Notes: generated by a model from the sequence alone, not told the origin. A stretch of 64,000 nucleotides of DNA from Arthonia radiata (GCA_002989075.1 PSQN01000006.1:1054001-1118000); one strand, 5' to 3'; shown: positions 42,276 through 55,510, counted from the first letter of the stretch. Translations and numbers: made by a program.

Positions 42276-43405
42276 CCTCAATGATGACTGGATGTCTTGC
42301 CATGATCATTAAATACAGCACAATTGCAGAATGTTTCGATAGCGTTACCGCGACCCAGCGCCAAAATAGGGGGATATTAGCGCTCTCATTCGTCGAGACG
42401 GCTTGGCCATCGACGACGCTATCAACTTGTAGTGCCGAGGAACTGTACTCGAATGACAACGTTGAAATGTTACAAGCAAGCTACATGCCATTGCTAGTGT
42501 GAGTCAGATTCGAGCGTCTTCGTTAGATATATCGCGGACCTTGAGCACAGTCCTCTGAAGACGCTAGACTGATTGCAGTCATTTTGAGTGCCATGAATTC
42601 TTTATCCCACTCTGCCGCTACCTCCGTTCGAATGCGAAGAGCTATACCCCTCTCTCACTCTCCATTTGCCCAATTTATTTGCTGCACTTACTCTAGAGGG
42701 AACGCTGTCACAGTATGCACCTCCCGAGCAACATTTGTTTGCATACACTATGAATGCTTTGTGCCTAGAGTCTGTTTCTGACTCTGTGGTCCTCAATGCC
42801 TGCAGTACGTTTCGTAAGCGCCGGCCTCTGTTTCACCTTGCAAACACCCTTGGGCCAATGGCCACTTGCCCCTTCCTGTCAGCTGGTCATTGTGAAGCAT
42901 CTATATTCTCTTCTTATTGTCTGCATGAAAACCAAAGCCAGAGGAGCGCTTTTGTGGATCTCGAGCAATGCTCATACTTCCAGACAGCCGCCTTCGGCAA
43001 ACACTTCGCTCTCACGCGCTTCAAGATCCAGTCTCATCCAGACAATGCATGAAAGGACCTCCTGTCTGCGGGTTCAAAACACGAAAGTGGGCCTTCGCGA
43101 CATTTACGACAAACCAGCAGGCCTCCCATGTTTGCTTCACGATTGTTGTTGTTCCTTTCGTATTGCAGCCAGCTATTCTTGGGCAAGCGCGGATAAGCGC
43201 TCAGGCAAGTATAAGAGCTTCCTGCAAGCACCTGGCATCAATGCACTATTCTTGATGATCATCGCTCTCTTTCAATAGTTGTATTCACGTCGGTGCAGGT
43301 CACTCCTTTGATCACTTTCATTGCCACTCTCGTTCAGATTCAAAGACATTAGTACACAAGAGCATCCGCAGCAACGTCCAACAGTGCAGCAGACTCTCAA
43401 ACATC
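42276..43405. other. 1.1 kb spacer without a supported gene
   Basis: Contains the promoter of the APH-family gene. Plus-strand open frames (42666-43052, 42796-43278) overlap in different frames and show no domain. Nothing else is seen. Confidence 0.4.
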
Positions 43406-44431
43406 ATGTCACGACGCACATCACCATCACCACCGAGCTCATACCGCCACAGCATTGTCCTCGATGGCAGAGGCAGGAGCACCACACCCAGCGACGTACG
43501 CAGAGGCCGGCCAGTGTCGACATTGGAGTGTTCCAACGTCGAGCGGGTCAACGACTTCGCTATCCGCCCTTGCAGCATTGGCCGACAGCCCAGTCGAGGA
43601 CGTCGAGCCTCCACTGCAATCATTTACGAAGAGCCGCTCACTCCCATTGAGCGATCAGGCTCCTCCCGCAGACGGAGCATCAGCCGCGAACCCTCCGTAA
43701 CCCGCCATGCCAATCACAGCCGCAGTCGCAGCAGAAGCATCGCACACGCCGACGCCGACCGCGCGTGGATTGCCTCCTACTCCTCGGGTTCTCGGCCGTC
43801 AACACCACCGCAGAAAGACGGGACAAGCAGCAAGCCTCGTCCCTCTCGACGTATGAGCATCCTCAGCCGATCAAGTCCTCCCAGGAAGACCCTAGACGAA
43901 GACGAAGAGTCTCTGCTCCCATCTCGCTCTCCATCGCCGGCATTGGCTCGGTCGCGCAGGCAGAGCTTGCTGCGAGAAGCTACACCAGATATGCACATCA
44001 GCGACCACATAAAGCGTCGCCTACCCAGCACCAGCCGCCTGAGCTATTCACGGCTCGGCTCGCCAGAGCGTGACATGAAGAGGCGCAACACCGTCTTCCG
44101 CACCTCCTCGCGCTCGCGGTCACACTCCTTGCAGATCATACCGCCGCCGCCGTTCCATCATACCGTCGAGGTGCAGAGCTCGATGGTCAACCCATTCAGC
44201 GACCCAAAGATCTGCTCGCCACTCATTGTGCAGCCTGTGAACCTTGAGATCCGCCGGCCGCGAAGCAAGAGCCGCAATGCCTCCAGAAGCAGACTTTCGA
44301 GAGGCGAGAGCGCGGCCACCGGCAAGATCGCTAAGATGGCGCAGATACTGGGATTGTGGTCGCGTGGTAGAAGCGTGCATGGCGCCGGTGAGAGTAAGCC
44401 GAGTAAGAGGCACTATTCAGTCATCGTCTGA
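43406..44431 (+). CDS. Ser/Arg/Pro-rich basic protein of unknown function
   Basis: A single exon of 341 residues beginning MSRRTSPSPPSSYRHS. Almost the whole protein is low in hydrophobic residues and rich in Ser, Arg and Pro, with many RSxS and SxSP steps (SRSRSRSIAH, LPSRSPSPALARSR) that would suit phosphorylation by SR-type or proline-directed kinases. Only the C-terminal part (VEVQSSMVNPFSDP, GKIAKMAQILGLWSRGRS) looks able to fold. It resembles intrinsically disordered nuclear or cytoskeletal regulators by composition only. The frame is intact and long for chance, although the high GC/Ser content also opens shadow frames on both strands. Confidence 0.6.
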   Translation: MSRRTSPSPPSSYRHSIVLDGRGRSTTPSDVRRGRPVSTLECSNVERVNDFAIRPCSIGRQPSRGRRASTAIIYEEPLTPIERSGSSRRRSISREPSVTRHANHSRSRSRSIAHADADRAWIASYSSGSRPSTPPQKDGTSSKPRPSRRMSILSRSSPPRKTLDEDEESLLPSRSPSPALARSRRQSLLREATPDMHISDHIKRRLPSTSRLSYSRLGSPERDMKRRNTVFRTSSRSRSHSLQIIPPPPFHHTVEVQSSMVNPFSDPKICSPLIVQPVNLEIRRPRSKSRNASRSRLSRGESAATGKIAKMAQILGLWSRGRSVHGAGESKPSKRHYSVIV

Positions 44432-44811
44432 TTGTGACGGGGGAATGGCGAAGAAGTTCGAATATTTTGCATAGTCGGGAGGCAGCGTCCAAATCATCTA
44501 TCGTCAATGTCTTCAAATGTGTGCAGTCTTCTCATGCTCGCCTCGTCTCATGTGACCTTTGTGTACGTCCGTCTTTGACAGACTCTCTGATATGTGCCTC
44601 CTACATATTTCATACTGCCTCTGATAGTGCTCCAACTCATGCTAATCCCCATACATCGTCCTCCGGTGTAATCGCTGGACATCAGGTCTCGCAGCCGTGC
44701 CGACTTCGTGACGTCAAACATTGCGTGACGCTGTTCCACCGTTGAGGTGCCGACGAGCGCGTATCATAAACTTTCTCCTGTGTCTTTCACAGCTCCTTCA
44801 CAAGCGTCGTC
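44432..44811. other. Convergent 3' flanks
   Basis: 380 bases between the stops of the Ser/Arg-rich gene and the GH18 gene. Contains a TGACGTCA octamer at 44709-44716. No gene is called. Confidence 0.4.
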
Positions 44812-45915
44812 TCACCCACCTGGCCCCGTCGCCGACTGCCCACCCTCCACCGCCCCCCTCCCCTCCTCCTCCACCAACAAACTCTCCAAAACCCCCACCC
44901 TCTCCCACGCCTCCTCACTCTCCCCCCACCCCGGCCTCAAACACTCCCCCACGCGTCTCGCCCACTCCTCATGCCCTTCCCCAATCGCATCGTCCCCTTT
45001 CCCACCTGCTCGACCACCACCACCACCACCACCACCACCACCGCCCTCACTCCCCCAAAACTCCCACCCCATCACGCCCCCCACCCTCCCCCCCAACCGC
45101 CCCACTGTCCCCTCCAAGACCCCAACATCCACAGCCCCCCTCGCATTCCCCTCTCCCGTACTCGCCCCAACAACCACCTTCTCCCCCCTCCACCCCTTCC
45201 CCAAAATCCTTTCAACCCCCGCGGTACTGCTGAGATCTCCCCACCCACAATAAAACTGGCAATTATACCACTCCACCAACTCCCCCACCACTTCCTCCAA
45301 TTCTTTGTACTTGAACCCACTGATGTTGAAACGCCGCCAGCGTAGCCCCTCGGGCAGCCAGAGCGGCTCGTCTGGGCGATTCTCCAGCGCTGTGGCGACA
45401 GGCGCGAGCGTCACTATGAAGTTGGGCCCGAAATCTGCTTTCAAGGCGAGGATGAGGCGCACGATACCCCAGAGCGAGGTGGGCTCTTCGACGTCCAGGT
45501 CCAGCCCGTCGAAGGCTATTGTGCGCAGCATGTCTCTTAGGGGGTTGTACCAGGCCCGCCATCGTTTCTCTTCCGCTTCCTTCCCCTCCGCGGTTGTGTA
45601 GCGACTTTCGTCTAGGCGTGTGAAGGTTCCTTTTGCGGCACCGCCGAGCATACCTAGTACTTTTACGCCTGTGGCCTGTAATAAGCGGATCTCACGGTAT
45701 AGTGGCGCGAGCTTTGGGGAGTCCCAGGGGTCGTCGTTTAGTGTGATGGCGCCGGGGGGGTCATTGAGGTGGATTGCGGCGATTATGAGGTGGGTTACGG
45801 GGATGCGGGCGCGGATGAGGGGGAGGAGGGACGTGTACGTTTGGGAGGGGGCGGGAAAGTGCGTTTGGGCGTAGAGGATTAGGCGGGGGAGGGGTTGCGT
45901 CGCGATGGAGGTCAT
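44812..45915 (-). CDS. GH18-family glycoside hydrolase (chitinase/ENGase-like), cytosolic
   Basis: A single exon, 367 residues from MTSIATQPLPRLILYAQT. The GH18 active-site motif is present as FDGLDLDVEE (D136-x2-D139-x-D141-x-E143, with E143 the acid). The barrel start RLILYAQTHF and HLIIAAIHLND and the strand YNCQFYCGWGD also fit. Family enzymes cleave beta-1,4-GlcNAc links in chitin or N-glycans. There is no signal peptide, unlike wall chitinases. Near the C-terminus a (CAC)n microsatellite encodes 12 or more consecutive Gly residues. The frame opens at a TTG further upstream, but the first ATG was taken. Confidence 0.8.
   Translation of the reverse strand: MTSIATQPLPRLILYAQTHFPAPSQTYTSLLPLIRARIPVTHLIIAAIHLNDPPGAITLNDDPWDSPKLAPLYREIRLLQATGVKVLGMLGGAAKGTFTRLDESRYTTAEGKEAEEKRWRAWYNPLRDMLRTIAFDGLDLDVEEPTSLWGIVRLILALKADFGPNFIVTLAPVATALENRPDEPLWLPEGLRWRRFNISGFKYKELEEVVGELVEWYNCQFYCGWGDLSSTAGVERILGKGWRGEKVVVGASTGEGNARGAVDVGVLEGTVGRLGGRVGGVMGWEFWGSEGGGGGGGGGGGRAGGKGDDAIGEGHEEWARRVGECLRPGWGESEEAWERVGVLESLLVEEEGRGAVEGGQSATGPGG
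45013..45042 (-). repeat. Trinucleotide microsatellite encoding polyglycine
   Basis: About ten CAC units on the plus strand, read as GGT/GGG-type Gly codons in the GH18 gene. Tracts like this vary in length between strains. Confidence 0.8.
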
Positions 45916-46386
45916 TGGTGCGGTGGTGTTGTAGTTGGGTGGAGTGAAGTGAGTGAGGGAGTGGATTGTCAAATAGGATAGGTAGGAACGGTAGATAGAC
46001 GTTGTGTACTATTGTTGACGTTAAGGAGCGTTGTGGCTCATGGTGGTTTCGGCCTGGCTTCCGTCATGCTGCACGCGTTGGCGTTGCCTACGGGCGAGCG
46101 ACGCGGTCTGAAAAGCGAAATTAGACGATGTTGGAAAAGCATGGTGGTCTTGGAAGACATGCCTGGGGATTGCATTATCACTACAGGCAGGGTCCAGACG
46201 AACGGTCTCGAGGCAAGGACTCGAGGGGACAATTAGCATTTCAATTCTTCATCAGATTACGACACAGCTGCATTCCTATGTACTATACACTCTCGTAAGG
46301 AGTTCCAATAATTAATTGGCTCCCTGAAGCGGCTGTGACCCTTCGTCCCACTGCGGGACCTGCCCCAGAATTGGGGACTGAGACGT
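45916..46386. other. Spacer between the GH18 gene and mannitol dehydrogenase
   Basis: About 470 bases holding the GH18 promoter and the mannitol dehydrogenase 3' flank. Short open frames on both strands without motifs. Confidence 0.45.
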
Positions 46387-48408
<2,022 letters not shown>

Positions 48409-49911
48409 TCATGTATTCAGCTTGTCAAGCCAATTGAGTACCATCTGTGCTTTCAGTAAGTTAGTGCTGAAGCTCGCATGCGTACCATCGCTCGTCACGC
48501 TCTGTAAGCTCATGTTGAAGAACCCGAGAACATCCACGTCGATGTCCTCGAGCATGGGTGTGATCTGCTTCTCGAAGTTGCCTAGCTGCTGATTTCCCTG
48601 TGCTTCCAAGTACTGTGCGTTCTTTGCTAGACCACCTGCATTGGCAGTCACGAACAGCCTGTTCATCGTCGCGCCGTAAGCACTTAGAGCCGGTATATTC
48701 GATTTGAGAGTTTCTGTGATCTGCTCGACCCAAGCGACAGTAGCAGTTGTATTCACGTTGTTCCAGAAAGTGCTGTGCAGGATGAAAGCGTAAGGCTTGC
48801 CGGACGAGGAAGCGGACAAGCTTGGAAGGGCTGCAACAATCTCGTCGAGCTCATCTGCGCCTGCGGGATATGAGTTGGACCGAGTGAAGCTCATATCGAC
48901 GTTGGCAAAAGCGGAACAAGCCAAGGGCTTGAAGTCGGATACGGCAGAGGTATTACCAGCTAGCCAGGACGTCTGACTGATAACGGCGTCTGAGCAGATG
49001 TGTCTGCCAGTCTGTGCTCCGCATTTGCAGTCCTCCTTGGACTTGATGTCTTCGGCTTCCGTGAAGTTTAGGTTCCAATCTGTGATCGCGCCGTAACCTA
49101 TGTCTTCTCTGAGGAATACGTACATAGCTAATATGGTCAGTTGGTAGCCAGAGAGATTGCAACTACCAGCTCAGTTGTGACTGACCGTTGACAACGTGAC
49201 GCATCAGGCTGTCGCCAATGAAGGCGACGTGCTCAAATTTCGACAGTAAATTGCACGCTTCCTCTGTCGAGTACCATCGCATGTCACAAGAGAGCGGCCT
49301 GATCAGCATCATTAACATTGGTATGGCACTTATCTTGTGACAAGTCCCGTGCGTACATGTATGGCATGTCGTAGCCTGGACGTCCACCTCCAGACATGGC
49401 GCTCAAGACGCTCTTTCTGTCCGTGCAAAGCGGCGAGAATGGTATGTGGATGTCCAAACTGGACAGTCCGCAGTCCTGCGCATGCTTGTAGGAAGTGAAC
49501 GTATCCTCGACATCAGACGTGCGACCAGTCTCCGATGGGCGAGGGAAACGATCCAACCTCGAAGGTTGCGACGACAATGCTGGAATTTTCTCTTCGGGTG
49601 GTCGAAACTCGTTCACGTCAAATAAGGGACAGTCAACCGGACTGAAGGGGCGCTCGGCCTTCTCAGAGACCGGACGCTGCTCATGGTTCGGTTTCAGCTG
49701 AGCGCAAGGCGAGTGTCAGCTTGCGTCCTGCTGTGTTCGTGGCAAGACTACAAGAGCAATTGGCCCCGCAAAGCCGTTCACCCTGTGGCTCATCTTCTTC
49801 TCGCTCAATTTGACTTACCAATACCAACGAATACCCCTGGAGGAGGAGGAGGGTAAGATAGAGGAATGGCAGACACAAGGCGCCGATCAGCGCTTTCTGA
49901 GCAGGCCGCAT
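48409..49911 (-). CDS. Membrane-anchored SGNH/PC-esterase-like protein
   Basis: Four exons: 49911-49819, 49697-49357, 49298-49186 and 49127-48409; introns 121, 58 and 58 nt; 421 residues. Residues 8-30 form one hydrophobic segment after a short basic N-terminus (ALIGALCLPFLYLTLLLLQG), so a type II Golgi/ER membrane protein is likely. The nucleophile block VAFIGDSLMRHV places Ser at about 175, and SDGTHAS near the end gives the Asp396-x2-His399 pair, the GDS/DxxH arrangement of PC-esterase, TBL and Cas1-type polysaccharide or lipid O-acyl transferases. Substrate unknown. Intron 1 is long for this window. A decayed paralogue lies just upstream at 50125-50630. Confidence 0.8.
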
Positions 49912-50124
49912 AGCCTGAGCTCACCCCTTTTCCGACGCCATAGATGCTTCTCAACGCCATTCTGCAGCTGGCACTGTTGCTTTCGTCGTCTCGACGCGAC
50001 AATGGCACGCTATCAGCCCTGTTGTGCAAGACGAGTCAGGTCGTGCTGCTAGCGGAACACATGAGCGTTACTGGCATGCATATAGACCGATTCAAAATAG
50101 CTGGACGATCTGTCAAGATCTTTA

Positions 50125-50630
50125 TTACTCTATATTTATCATGTCGAGCCAATTCATCACCATCACTGCATTTAGTAGATTTGACTCCACGGACTCACAA
50201 GTCCTATCCCGCGAATGTGCTTGTATTGCTGCATTGTAGAAGCCCAGATTATCGTGGCCACTCTCAGCACACCAATCCGTCAACTCATGCTTTGTGCTCA
50301 CAATTTGCATGTCATTCTGAACCTGCGAGGACCTATCTCGTTTGCGATGCGAGATTTTATCGCGTGTCTGGGTTCGTATCTGCGGAAGCCGCAAGGCTCA
50401 TCTTGATTCCACGCTCGATACTCCGCATGCATTCTTGAATTCTATGTACGCGCCGATAGCGTACCTGTCGTGGGTTTCGTACGGTAAATGTCTTGCTCAT
50501 CGGCTCCCGGTAATTGCGCAACATTACAATCCTCAAGCGCATGCAATAGGTGGAAGATAACAAGGAGAATCACACAAAGTATGAAAACTAAAGTCGATAG
50601 CCATCGTCTAGGGTATGAGACGCTCGTCAA
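50125..50630 (-). pseudogene. Decayed partial paralogue of the SGNH/PC-esterase-like gene
   Basis: The minus strand carries two separated traces. At 50630-50442 a hydrophobic N-terminal segment (WLSTLVFILCVILLVIFHLL) mimics the anchor of the neighbour but lacks an ATG. At about 50270-50125 the frame LGFYNAAIQAHSRDRTC to MVMNWLDMINIE matches the neighbour's LGFFNMSLQSVTSDGTH to MVLNWLDKLNT, with DGTH changed to DRTC, so the catalytic His is lost. The GDSL block between them is absent. This is a tandem duplicate that lost its middle and its active site. Confidence 0.68.
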
Positions 50631-51178
50631 AGCCGCAATGTATTACGATTGAGTTGATCTGAGACTGGCAGATGAAAACAATAGATGCCAGGATGTGTCG
50701 CGCACATCACGATTGGCTATGTGCGCGAACGTGGGACGATAGCTGGCGTCGAACATGGGCTGTGGACCTGAACGCATGGTGGGAGACGGCCAGCGATTGA
50801 AAGTGACGATGATGAGAAGAGAAGTGACACGAGTGACAACAGCAACCTGATGATAGGAATCTGCGGCTAGTCTGGGATAGGGCTAGCGCCTCGAATGATG
50901 CCTTACTTTGAAGGCTGCCCCAAATCTGATATCGAATTCCTTTGCACGTGAGGCAATCTCAATTGGGGTCAAACAACTTGCGAAAATACTCCACACGCCC
51001 CTCCGATAATACCCGCCAGCAAAAGTCAACGGTCAATGCAGGCACGTATCTAGTCGCCCAGATCATAAAGTTCCAAAACCCAAAGTATCGCGACAATCTC
51101 CCCGCAACCATCCCACCGTAACCAGCTACACAACGCAGCTTCCCACGATCTGCAACGCCCATTCACACCTCCACAACC
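50631..51178. other. Upstream region of TFIIS
   Basis: About 550 bases between the decayed paralogue and the TFIIS start. C-rich near the start codon. No further gene is seen. Confidence 0.45.
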
Positions 51179-52141
51179 ATGTCCACCTCCTCCAAACCCC
51201 TCGACCCGCGCGCCATAACCCGCATAGCCTCCGACCTCCAAAAAGCGTCCACCGACCCCGCCACCTCCACCTCCACCTACAGCGCGCTCCTCTCCCAACT
51301 GCGCACCGGCGTCGCCGCCTCCGAAGACATCCTCCGCTCAACCCGCATCGGCATCGTCGTCAACCGTCTCAAGGACGAGAAATACGTCAAAGACGCCGCC
51401 GTCCGCAAAGAGGCCGGCGAGCTCGTCAGCAAGTGGAAGAACGACATCAACCGGCAGAAGAGCCGCAGCGGCGCGAGCCCGAAGCCCGCTGCCCCGGGCA
51501 ATGCGGCGAAGGCGAACGGCGTGAAGAAAGAGGACGGCGAGGGGATGAAGGGCGTGGAAGCTACTGGGGGTGCCGAGGAGAAGTGGAAGAGCGTGCCCCC
51601 GGCTGACCGCAACGCGGAGAAAGACGGCACGAATTGGAAGGTCACGAGTAATCAGACGCGGGACGCGTGTCTGAAGCTGATGTACGATGGGTTGGTGAAG
51701 GAGGCGACACATTCGCCGGCGCATGTTTTGCCGGTGGCGCGTGCGGTGGAGGCGGAGGTGCATGCGGCGTATGCGCCCGAGACGAGTCCGGCGTATAAAG
51801 CGAAGATCCGGAGTCTGTTTTCGAACCTCAAGGCGTCGGCACATTTACGAGATAGACTGCTGGGGAGTCCGCAGACGCTGGCGCCGAAGCGGTTGGTCGG
51901 CATGAGTCCGGAGGAGTTGAAGAGCCCGGAGCAGGCGGCGCGCGATCAGAAATTGATTGATCAGAATGAGAACAATGCGAAGGTGGGCTCGGCGGAGAAG
52001 GCGATCAGTGGCTTTTTGCAGTGCTCGCAGTGCAAGCAGTATAAGGTGGCGTACAGCCAGGCGCAGACACGGAGTGCGGACGAGCCGATGACGACGTTTT
52101 GCGAGTGTACGAATTGTGGGAAGAAGTGGAAGTTCTCTTGA
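51179..52141 (+). CDS. DST1: Transcription elongation factor S-II (TFIIS)
   Basis: A single exon, 320 residues. TFIIS rescues backtracked RNA polymerase II by stimulating its RNA cleavage activity in the nucleus. Domain I (LW/TFIIS N-terminal) covers about 1-80 (ILRSTRIGIVVNRLKDEKY, AGELVSKWK); a disordered Lys/Ala/Pro linker follows; domain II about 150-270 contains NQTRDACLKLMYDGLV and RSLFSNLK; domain III is the zinc ribbon with C282-x2-C285 and C310-x2-C313. Its hairpin holds the invariant acidic pair in QTRSADEP (D301, E302). Length and order match the family exactly. The ATG follows a CA-rich leader (CACAACC). It is transcribed towards the LSD1-type gene. Confidence 0.96.
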   Translation: MSTSSKPLDPRAITRIASDLQKASTDPATSTSTYSALLSQLRTGVAASEDILRSTRIGIVVNRLKDEKYVKDAAVRKEAGELVSKWKNDINRQKSRSGASPKPAAPGNAAKANGVKKEDGEGMKGVEATGGAEEKWKSVPPADRNAEKDGTNWKVTSNQTRDACLKLMYDGLVKEATHSPAHVLPVARAVEAEVHAAYAPETSPAYKAKIRSLFSNLKASAHLRDRLLGSPQTLAPKRLVGMSPEELKSPEQAARDQKLIDQNENNAKVGSAEKAISGFLQCSQCKQYKVAYSQAQTRSADEPMTTFCECTNCGKKWKFS

Positions 52142-52516
52142 AGAAATTGAGAAAGTTTGTGATCTACTGAGACAGCAATCTCCACGAGAGAAGAGTTTGC
52201 TGGAGAAGAGTCTTCCTTGATCAGAGCTTTTGTTGAGGGCTGATCGTTTAGCAAGGAGTCACGTCAGCTGAGAAGAGACGCACACGGCAGCATCAAGCAG
52301 GCATTTGAGATTTACTGAGCGTGGCGCTTTGGTGGCAGCAGATACCGCAGCAAGACTGCAGCACGGCGATGGAAGTGAGACGAGGCCACAGCGGCAAGAT
52401 CTCGATTGATAGAGTGTACGAGTATTATGCAATGAACCATCAAGCTTGCATTCGCCCCTTCTTCCATCGTGGATTTCGTCCTTCCTGACATCGTACAACA
52501 TGGGCCGTCTCTTTCA
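52142..52516. other. Convergent 3' flanks of TFIIS and the LSD1-type gene
   Basis: 375 bases without a supported feature; open frames here are shadows of low quality. Confidence 0.45.
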
Positions 52517-54763
52517 CTACTCGACGATGTTGATGAGCGGGTGACTGAACAGTCGCAATTCGCAAGCAAGTGGAAAAACTCCACTCTTCGTAGACAGAAA
52601 AGCCTCCTTTGCGGACTTACAATACCGGTATCGCCCCAGTGCCATCGATAGGTCCCAGCGCATCTTCCACAATTTCGCTTGCTGCGCGCAAGCCACTGAT
52701 GAACGCGCCATGCACCGTGGCAGGATGTGTGCCACACGTTGCCTCGCCTGCAAAGTGCAGATTGCCTACTCGTTGCGCCATATTCTCGTAGTCGCCTGGC
52801 TGCGCATCTGTGCCAAGATAGCTGTAGACGCCTCTAGAGAAAGGATCGCTCCGCCACCTCGTGATGATTGCTTCAACAGGTTTTGGTGGTGCCGGTAGTC
52901 TGAACATTGTTGCAAGGGTGGCGGTGCAGCTCGCGATGAGGCTCGCTTCGGTGGTGTCTGGAGGGGGCGTGCAAGACATTGGTGTGGATGCGCCAGAGGC
53001 TGTAGATTTTGCAGAGGGTGGCATAGACGTGGGTGTACGGTAGGCTGAGGTCGGCCCTGATGTTTCGGTGTCAAGTGCCGAGTCACCGGCCATGAGCGCC
53101 GTGAGCATTGGTCGACCAGTGGACTTGAGACAGTTCCAAAATAGGAAAAAGCGGCCTCGATGTCGGGAGTAGTGCGCTTGATGGAGAGAATTAGGTGCGA
53201 AAGGTGTCTGATTGCAGAGGCCGAACATGTCGCGCTCTGGTGGCCAGAAGCATTCAGGGAAGACGAGAACCACCTAGCAATTATGAGTAAGACCACCCTT
53301 AGTACAGCAAGTGAGGCGTATCATACCTTGTTCAGAACTCCAAAACCAAGCCTCCTAAGCGAGGCGCGCTTCCAAGGAGGCACAGGCGGTTGGAATTCGA
53401 CGTCGCCACACTTGAGTACGCCTAGAGGCAAAGTCGAAACAATATGATCAGCGTAGTAGGTGGTGCCGTCGGAGCACACAACGCGAGCGGGCTGACCATC
53501 AATTGCGCTCTGCGTATCTTCAGGCGTGTAGTGAATTTCTTTGACATTTTGATTCATTCTTACATCCATCATGAATGGCTCTTGCATAAGTCCACGGACG
53601 ACCTGATTGTAGCCGCCAATGACCATGGAGTGCTGGCCTTCGAACTCGTTACCGCTGTCTTGGTCCCAGCCACCGAGACTCAGCTGCGAGACGTTGACTG
53701 CATTGCCATACTCTAGATTTGCAAAATGCCAGTTGAGTATCCGTAAGTCTTGGGGCGAAAGGTTGCGCTCTCTTTGAAATTTTGTGACCAGCTCGTCCAT
53801 CAGTGAACCTAACGACGGCGGGTGCATTTCACCATCCACTTCAAGCTTCGGTTTGATGCCATTTGCAAGTCCAGGAAAGAGGCCCGGCTTCTGCGGTTGG
53901 GCTTGCTCGTTCGCAGGCGCCAGTGTCGTGCGGTCGCCATCCATTGTGGGCACTTTCACTGCTGGCTTCCAACTCGTCGGATGCTCGCTTGCCACCTCCA
54001 TGATATCGTTGAAGAGGTCTTGAATCCTTGTATCTCGATCTTCACTGATGATCGTTCCGTCGTAATCGTAAAGCGTCATATTGTCTTTCATGAGATGATA
54101 CTCGAGAGCCAGTTGACCTCGTACCACAGCATCCAGCGGATTGCCATTCTCGAAGCCGGTAATGATCTGTGCGCCTAGTTCCGCCGCGTTCGAAAGCCCG
54201 TGAGGTAGGCTGCCGGGCTGTTGATGTCGCAAAGGATGCGAGTAAACCCGACCTCCCACACGATTGCGACCTTCAAGAACAATGATGCGAGGTACACGCT
54301 CTCGTTTGTGCTTGGCCCACTGGTCAGTATACTGGTGAGAGAGACCATACAATTGTCTCGCACAAGTCAAGCCAGAGACGCCTGCGCCGATGATAACGAT
54401 GGTTCTCTGCCGCCATGACTGAGGAGGAACGGGAACACCACGAAGACGCGGGTGATCGAGACATCCGAAGTTGATGTAGCCGTTCTTGGCTAGCCATTCG
54501 TGCGCAACCAAAGCGAGTCCTTGAAACCTTCTGTCTTTAGTACTTTGGGCTGCCTCCTCTCGTGTCACCGCCACCAGAGGGTTTCTCGTCCACAAGCGAA
54601 GGATCGAATTCCGGATACTCAAGTAGAGTCTCACATGGTTTTCACCTAACCGAAACTTGAATAGTCTTTGTTCGCCCTCGCTAAGGGCATACGGATCGAG
54701 GCGAGATGAGTATGCTGCATGTATACATTGTCGGGTTTGCTGTCCTGATATTAGTGCCGGCAT
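52517..54763 (-). CDS. LSD1-type histone demethylase (SWIRM plus FAD amine oxidase), N-terminus incomplete
   Basis: Exons 54763-53327, 53273-52621 and 52544-52517; introns 53 and 76 nt; 705 residues from the first ATG. A SWIRM domain covers about 20-102 (NSILRLWTRNPLVAVTREEA, KNGYINFGCLD); the FAD-binding TIVIIGAGVSGL follows at about 121-132, then RNRVGGRVYS, KVVLVFPECFW and the C-terminal flavin block LHFAGEATCGTHPATVHGA. These are the marks of lysine-specific demethylase 1, which removes methyl groups from histone H3 in the nucleus. The last exon is tiny (FHPLINIVE) and less certain. Homologues begin well before the SWIRM domain, so one or more 5' exons probably lie in 54764-55450. It is divergent from the CreB-type gene. 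Confidence 0.88.
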
Positions 54764-55510
54764 GTGTCTTTCACATCCAAATTTTCGCTGTAATGATGAC
54801 AGTAGCAATTGTGATGGTTGGCGTCCGAATGGAGCGAGAATTTGATGAGCGTGCGGTCAATAGTGATATATCAGAAACGGTGTGTGGCGGTCAACAGGTC
54901 ACTATATCGGTGTGGGTGGTTCAAAAAATCGGATATCGAGTCCAGGTGTATATTGCTACGAATGACAGTAGTCTCAGCGCGATTGAGACGCTTTTGGGAT
55001 GTGGTGGATGGCTGCAAAAAGGGGGTGTTAGTACATATGGCAAGACGGAAGTGGTCATGGTTGCGGCACCTAGATTGGCAACCCCTCGACCTCACCCCAT
55101 AACTGCCACCCTCCGCGCCCTCGCTATTCGCCATATCTGACATCTCTTTCTCTGTCACTCTCTTTCCATAGCAGTCCACATCTTTGGCTATATTGCTGGT
55201 CGTCGGCTTGGCGCTCTTCTCGGCAATAGCAGAGTCAGGAGGGAAGGTGAGAGGGCCTGTGCGAAAATCATTTCTCCACTTCTGACCTTCCCGCCTTTGT
55301 GACCAGAGCCTTCCTTGGCCACATTTAATTTCAACATAAGGCTTGTCAAATCGGTCGCTCTCACCTGGATTGCGCTTGATTGACTCCCGCGCGCCCATGA
55401 AACAAAAACATAAGATTTTCCCTATCCGCAGCATCGTGGTTCACAGGCTCTCGGACACCTCCGCGCCGTCCTCCACAAGCCGCACTCCAGACATGCGCGA
55501 CTGAACGAGC
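54764..55510. promoter_or_regulatory. Region between the LSD1-type and CreB-type genes: probable 5' exon of LSD1 and shared promoter
   Basis: On the minus strand an open frame from 55434 to 54871 includes MANSEGAEGGSYG followed by a good donor (GTGAGG), a good acceptor (TTTTTGCAG) and then PSTTSQKRLNRAETTV, which could be LSD1's missing N-terminus. I could not fix the junction to the SWIRM exon (an acceptor ATATCAG lies at about 54750). The remainder should hold both promoters. The plus-strand open frame 54706-55140 is antisense to this and is not called. Confidence 0.4.

Noticed and set aside
44721-45345. Plus-strand Pro/Ser/His-rich open frames up to 170 codons
   Set aside because: Antisense shadow of the GH18 gene's Gly-rich C-terminus and microsatellite.
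54706-55140. Plus-strand open frame of 144 codons with a hydrophobic start
   Set aside because: Overlaps the SWIRM exon and its upstream region on the other strand; no domain, and hydrophobicity is explained by base composition.
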